DNA from: Porites lobata
Taxonomy: Eukaryota > Cnidaria > Anthozoa > Scleractinia > Poritidae
Direction: 5' to 3'
DNA: 64,000 nt
NCBI GenBank assembly: GCA_942486035.1
Contig: CALNXK010000335.1
Location: forward strand, 242,001-306,000
Notes under the pieces: model-generated
What the model was told of the DNA's origin: nothing
Seen by the model: the letters and a program-made list of their open reading frames with translations, nothing else
The model's database searches: none
Translations under genes and position numbers: made by a program
Shown: in pieces, positions 59,046 to 64,000 of the stretch
Layout: each line of letters begins with the position of its first letter
Numbering within the stretch: the stretch's first letter is position 1

Positions 59046-59668
59046 TTTTATCACGTCAGTTGATAGTATTGGTCGTCAGATGGATGTTATTGGTCGTCTG
59101 TCAGTTTAGCCGTGATGATATTGGCAATGAAGACTCGTAACTCGTCAGTTAGGCTTTGACAGCTTTTGCTCGCAAAAGTGGCATAATATTCTACTTAGCA
59201 ATGTTCGTTTATTTCTAAAATTATGCCATTTATTAGTCTCTTTTATTTTGAATTACGCTAGTCAAAAATGCAGAAATACTGATAGCTTCTACTGTGTACA
59301 AGTAAATGGCAAACCCGTTCACCCTATTTACATCTAGAAACTTTAAGAGTGCATAATTCATTGTCTGACAACTATTAACAACCAGCACGCGGATGCCATC
59401 TTCAGTTGGTTAACTGAATTAGATATGCGCATGCATTGAGTTCTGTGCAAATAGTCCTGGGTCACTTCCTGAAGAGAAAAAATTGATTTCGTTACGTCAA
59501 TTTGCCTGTAACATTGAGCTCGGTTCGGTTGCATGATCAATAAATGACAATTTTGTACTGCAAATTTAAACTAGATAAAAGTGCAAATATGCCAGCAGAC
59601 GAGTGCTATTTTTCGGAAAAATAGGTGAAAATAGTGCTTGTGATGACAAATTATGCCAAAAATTATGC
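59046..59668. other. no gene recognised
   Basis: Begins with two copies of TATTGGTCGTC (59069-59079, 59089-59099), then plain AT-rich DNA. Confidence 0.4.
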
Positions 59669-59935
59669 TACAACCAGTTGCAAAGATGTTGACACACTCC
59701 CACGGAAAAACGACCTTTCTTGCTTCAAATTGCTCCTGGTCACAGGTCTGTAAAATATGATACTGACCTCCCTCCTCCCTCCCATTCAAAGTTGTTCCCC
59801 CAAGTTTTGAGTATGGTCTTGTATTGCTAGCAACTTTAATAAGGGGTGTAGGGGGGATCACAAGCACAAGATCATGGACAGGCCATTTATGCCAAAATAC
59901 GGTACAGTGTCTCAAGCACTTTTGCAACTGGTTGT
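59669..59935. mobile_element. inverted-repeat element, 267 bp (copy 1)
   Basis: Starts with ACAACCAGTTGCAAAG and ends with TTTTGCAACTGGTTGT. The right 150 bp recur at 61013-61170 with few changes. No coding. Confidence 0.7.
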
Positions 59936-60488
59936 CTCATTTAAGGTTTACTTCAACAAGCGATCTCCACGTCTTAAATTCCCAAAACGAAGACTGTAGC
60001 GACATAAATAAATAGAATGGCACTTTGTGTTGCTTTTCCCAGCCGATACATCATTGTCATTGATAGCAAACTGCCTAAAAAAACCGCTTAAGAATGTAGT
60101 GACTTGTAAATTTTGCCTCAGTTTTGTTGTAACGCATGCGCCATTATCTAATGTGACATAGCTTAAAGTTTAGGCGTTGACATTAAACTCTGAGAAGCGC
60201 GAGTGCAGAATCACAGCATAATTTTCCTTTTCTTGGTATTTAGAGATACTATAGTTGCGAATAAAGCTGCCAAACCTTCATTTTCACCCCTGTATCTGTA
60301 ACTCAACGGCATTTGATATGCAATGGCGTTATGTAATCGGTATACCACGTGACTTATTTTTCAACATCGCTGTTAAAGTAAAACCGTTTAGTTTTTTTCA
60401 TCTACTACGGCGAAAATAAGATGGTTATTAAAGTCCGCTAGAGCTAGAGAGCAGAAAAAGTTGTGTGCTATGTTAATTTCTATTTTCT

Positions 60489-60588
60489 GACGGTCTACCA
60501 TCATCCACGGTCTACCATTCTGCAACAGTAAGAAATACGATATTTTATTATATTTATCTCATTTGATGGTAGACCGTGTAGACCGTTG
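60489..60588. repeat. 100-bp inverted repeat, ACGGTCTACCATC
   Basis: GACGGTCTACCATCATCCAC at the left and GATGGTAGACCGTGTAGACC at the right are complementary, with a short extra copy of CGGTCTACCAT in the left arm. A small MITE is likely. Confidence 0.6.
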
Positions 60589-61012
60589 AAGCACGTAAAT
60601 TCCTGACCTTGCTGTGCTGGAAAATTGCTTCTTCTTGGGGATAGTGTCTTCCTTTTTGCAAAGAAATAAATTTCCTTACCGAGCACAGAACTGCAAATCC
60701 ACGTTATATGCGAGCTCTCGCGACTGTGTTACTGAAATACGCGCGTGAATTTTCATTATCTGATGCCTAGCCACACTCGGGGTTTAAAATCGAAACAAAG
60801 TTGTAAGACGACCAAAGAGTAAACAAAAATCCAAACTTGTGTTAAGTAAAGTAAATTCGACAACAGCTGCTTTTTAGCATAACTTTTCTGTCCTGTAAAT
60901 GGCAGGCGATAAAAGAGGAACCACGTCCACGTACTTATCAGAAACAACAACAAAAAGCTATCTCCTTGATCTAGCGGGGCATCTTACGTTACTTTCCTTC
61001 CATAAATAAACA

Positions 61013-61170
61013 TCCCATTCAAATTTGTTCCTCCAAGTTTTGTAGTATGGTCTTTTATTGCTAGCAACTTTGATAAGGGGTGTAGGGGGGATCACAAGCA
61101 CAAGATCATGGACAGGCCATTTATGCCAAAATACGGTACGGTGTCTCAAGTACTTTTGCAACTGGTTGTA
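61013..61170. repeat. 5'-incomplete second copy of the 59669 element
   Basis: Matches 59782-59935 from CATTCAAA through the right TIR TTTTGCAACTGGTTGTA. Its left 110 bp are replaced by unrelated sequence. Confidence 0.8.
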
Positions 61171-61362
61171 GCAAAATCTTTCAAAGCCTAATAGCAGCTA
61201 ACTTTACTTAAAGAAACTAGTGCCTCGAGAAGCCGAAGTCATGCAGCTACCCTTGAATTTTGCGCTGAGCTATTTACTAATGCTTTGTTTAAAACTTTTT
61301 ATAAAGGAAATAAAGGGAGATGTAAAGAATCAACCATAAGAGGACACAGAAAAAATCTGAGC

Positions 61363-61431
61363 CCCAGATGGGATTCGAACCCACGACCCTCCGTGTTCTA
61401 GATCGGATGCTCTAACCTCTGAGTTTTACTA
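61363..61431 (-). repeat. tRNA-like sequence (SINE head or tRNA pseudogene)
   Basis: On the minus strand GTGGGTTCGAATCCCAT forms a good T-arm (B box GGTTCGAATCC) and CTCAGAGGTTAGAGCATCC resembles a D-arm. The anticodon arm (around TCTAGAACA) does not pair well and the acceptor stem is not clear. It is probably a tRNA-derived SINE and not a working tRNA. Confidence 0.55.
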
Positions 61432-61573
61432 ACGCCAACTTTGAGAACAGGTTGATGTACAGTATTGTGCAAAAGAAATGAAAGCGGATGTCGCCGAAAT
61501 CGAACAAATTGTGAACTTTCCATTCAGACGAAAAAGTGGCTAAGTCTTAATGCATCTATTGTTCTAACGTTGA

Positions 61574-61710
61574 CGAAATTTCGCAAGCTTGATGATGAAC
61601 CGAAACGAAATTTCGCTGCGTGAGAAGAAATTTCGTCTCTTTGTTTGCTCGAATCGAAACGAAATTCCGTTTAGTCAAGGCGACATTTCGTCTGGCGAAA
61701 CGAATTTTTT
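61574..61710. repeat. cluster of CGAAATTTCG-type palindromes
   Basis: Within 130 bp ACGAAATTTCG and its variants (GAAATTTCGTC, CGAAACGAAATTCCG, ACATTTCGTC, CGAAACGAA) occur six times on both strands. No established element is recognised. Confidence 0.7.
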
Positions 61711-62022
61711 GTTTCAAAAATTCTTAAATACTATAGAATACAGCTGTAATCATCAGCTCATTGCTAAAGTACATGTATGCGCGATCCTAATTAATTTCCT
61801 GTGATTTATGAAAAAAAAAGATCTCATCGATTGCTACAATTGTTGTGGAGATAAAACGTAAGATAAGATAAAACGGCGCTTTTTATAAATCAAATAGTAT
61901 TTTTTAGTTTTCAACATAATTTTGTTTTACTTAGAGGATGATTACATGGCAACTGGCTGAGATTTCAGCTCGGGTTCTGAAGGAAATCATCCGCTTGATC
62001 CAAGTAAAACGAGAGATTATAC

Positions 62023-62081
62023 AGGCGGGTTACCTCACCTACCTGGGGTCCCCCACCTCCATGTAAACAGGCCCTTAGTCA
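62023..62081. repeat. fragment of the CCTGTTTACATGGAG repeat family
   Basis: GGTTACCTCACCTACC and CCACCTCCATGTAAACAGG are the reverse complement of the 39975-40033 fragment and share their end with the hairpin at 21556-21692. Confidence 0.7.
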
Positions 62082-62289
62082 TAACACTCGTAGCAACACA
62101 AACCATGACAAACGGCAAGCATAAATTATAATATTTGAAGTTCTTCGGTTGGCAAACGATTAGGCTTATTTTCGCAGTAGGAAATTTTCCATTGCCACAA
62201 AAAGCGAGAAGACTCTTAGTCTGTCAAGTTCCGTGAATAAAAAACACAACCAAACACTGTCCAAAGGAAAGAAAAATATGCTGCAAAAA

Positions 62290-62342
62290 TACATACATAC
62301 ATACATACATACATACACACATACATACATACATACATACTT
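62290..62342. repeat. (ATAC)n microsatellite
   Basis: About 13 tetranucleotide units with one CACA interruption near 62316. Confidence 0.95.
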
Positions 62343-63869
62343 ACGACGGTGATTTTTGCTAGGAACAATTGCACGTTTGTAACGTTCGGCGTCAAGTCAA
62401 TCTTATGTTCTTGCTTCTTAAAGTGTATACAGACAAGAATAACTGAAAACGGGTTTAATTTTTTGTCTTTGAGAGCCAAATTATATACCCGGCGGCACAA
62501 GTAAACGATGCCGCTCTTGAATTACATGAAAAGTCTCTGCTTTTTATTTGTGGTCTTTATTTGACAGACTGTGATAACGACTATGAACTTGAAAAGGTTA
62601 GAGTAGCAGAATTGTCTCTTGGTGACATCAGCGTTGCTCCTGCCAGGAGTACCCAACGAACTTTTTTTCGCAAAATTGATTATACGATGTCGTAAACGCT
62701 AGCAAAGTGCCTTTACGTCAACCTATGTTAATATTTAAGTTTCCTGGGAAAAAAATACCCGCTCTTCACTGCTAGCCAGCAAGACTTTCAGAAAATAAAA
62801 ATCCCAGCCAGCAATCATGTTTGACGGTTTTTTGCCAGCCAGCAATGTTAAAAAAACAAAAATTACGCAATCCCAGTCAGAGTGAAACGGAATTCAGTGT
62901 TTGCCAGCCAGCGGTAGCAGAAGTAAGTTATGAGCCAGCCAGCAAAGTTTCATTTAACACATTGCCAAGAAAAACATGTAAGTCAGTAGGCAAGATCTGC
63001 TTTTCGTCAAATTTACATAATATAAAAGAAAAGCGTGTTTAAGCTGTTTCACCCTTTTATCTAGTTGTCGTTTTTTTTTCTTGAGATATAGGGAAAAGAT
63101 CAGTGTATTTGTTTAGTATATGTTATTCCCTATCCCTAAGTATTACATAACAATAACATACCAACTAATGGCATTCAGCGGTACTTACAGTTTTGGAATG
63201 TGGACTTGAGGAGTAGTCTTGAGTTTGCCAGGTAAACGATAAAAAAGAAGATCCCGAACTTTGTCCATAACACAATAACACGTAAAAAAAAGCGATCACC
63301 GCTAAGCCTTAAGACCAATGCATTTTTTCCAACGATAATCGACTGAGACGAAATAAAGTTTTAGAATAAACAACATAACGAGTAAGCTCGATCTACGTGT
63401 GGTCTCCTCTGCAAAATCACCCCAAATTCAGTGTAGACACATGCTTATCGCCAGCATTGTATGCCGTGCCTACTGTTACCCCGCAAAAAGTTTACACCAG
63501 AACCGATAGAAAGTTTCGAGTAAACAGGCTTTCCGTCGGAAACTTCTAACCGCTACGGCTGAATATCACGAACCCAAAAATTAAGGTAACGTTTGCAGTC
63601 TTTAACTCGAGTTTCAACGTGGGGAGGATGGTTTTCTCTTTCGTCATTTACGTAAACGCCTGAGAGCAAACAAGGACCTTTCTGTTGCGGTATAAAAAAC
63701 AATACTGTCCATGTTTTCAAGTATGCTATGGCAACAGTTTACTTTTTAAAGCCAGACTGATAACGTGTTCTTGTAGTATTTTTCTCCGCACTAGTAAGAG
63801 CTTGTCATCCTGAGTTTGATCTTACTCACTCATTCTTTCTGTAGCCAAGAAGCTATAATGGTATGTCGT
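62343..63869. other. no gene recognised beyond the repeats listed
   Basis: A possible acceptor TTTATTTGACAG at about 62565 precedes an open stretch encoding NDYELEKVRVAELSLGD, which may be an exon, but no partner exon was found. Confidence 0.3.
62775..62945. repeat. interspersed CCAGCCAGCAA motif array
   Basis: The motif (G/C)CCAGCCAGC occurs five times at irregular spacing of 30-65 bp, some preceded by TTTG or followed by AATG. The unequal spacing argues against a simple satellite. Confidence 0.6.
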
Positions 63870-64000
63870 CAGACAATCACCGTAAAAGTTTCACACCAGA
63901 ACTGGTGCAAAGTGTCGCAGCAAAATCCAGTAGTCGTAGGTAGTCAGTCGGGCAATCACTGTAAAAGTTTCACACCAGAACTGGTGCAAAGTTTCGCAGC
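63870..64000. repeat. 79-bp tandem repeat running off the right edge
   Basis: CAATCACCGTAAAAGTTTCA at 63874 recurs as CAATCACTGTAAAAGTTTCA at 63953. Both are followed by CACCAGAACTGGTGCAAAGT. A divergent unit (AAAAAGTTTACACCAGAACC) lies at 63485. CCAGAACTGG inside the unit is a perfect palindrome. Confidence 0.85.

Noticed and set aside
62290..62342. Repeat array as CRISPR
   Set aside because: It is a simple tetranucleotide microsatellite with no spacers in a eukaryotic genome.
62565..62700. Possible later exon of the LRR gene
   Set aside because: It lacks cysteine spacing of the ephrin-receptor-like module and phase cannot be tied to the exon at 52518.

Overview
The window is AT-rich, non-coding-dominated metazoan nuclear DNA. 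Genes have short exons separated by GT-AG introns, and the sequence is dense with dispersed repeats. The mix of CR1/L2-type LINE fragments, many small inverted-repeat elements, 72-nt leucine-rich-repeat exons, a RAG1-N-terminus-like zinc-finger gene and a divergent MADS-box gene fits a cnidarian, most likely a stony coral. That assignment rests on family recognition and was not confirmed by a search.

Layout. 1-10.5 kb: mostly repeats. There is a LINE RT remnant (2.3-2.85 kb), a 1.75-kb Mutator-like foldback element with a 9-bp target duplication (5328-7074) that contains two further inverted-repeat structures, and one possible first coding exon near 7.7 kb. 10.5-12.3 kb: a small plus-strand gene with an SRF/MADS-like domain, preceded by twin CCAAT-type promoter modules. 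It carries a duplicated 260-bp segment in intron 1 and in its 3' flank, and an in-frame stop followed by 58 more open codons. 13.1-19.8 kb, minus strand: a frameshifted three-exon gene fragment and a five-exon gene model whose phases all agree (about 547 aa). The latter has a Cys/His-rich N-terminus like RAG1/N-RAG, an AT-hook-like motif, and a 1181-bp hAT-like element with a perfect 8-bp duplication in intron 1. 21.5-24 kb: three inverted-repeat elements. 24.2-24.6 kb: an unrecognised ORF. 25.3-30.1 kb: LINE remnants and a foldback element.

31-52.5 kb, plus strand: eight exons of one gene. Five are LRR exons of 72-75 nt and one is a degenerate 78-nt repeat exon. A C-terminal flank and a cysteine-rich ephrin-receptor-like module follow. 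All seven junctions keep frame. Its start and its end lie outside what I can see, probably beyond the window on the 3' side. Its introns hold a decayed full-length LINE with an SGNH-esterase ORF1 (33.6-37.4 kb), antisense LINE pieces and many MITEs.

52.7-64 kb: no certain host gene. It holds a Tc1/mariner-type MITE, an R4/Dong-like or related LINE on the minus strand split by a second TA-flanked MITE, a Penelope/hammerhead-like motif, paired dispersed repeats, tRNA-like sequences, microsatellites, and the start of a 79-bp tandem repeat that runs off the right edge.

Nothing suggests that the genes work together as a pathway. The unifying theme is repeated insertion of transposons into introns, some insertions providing datable nesting relationships.
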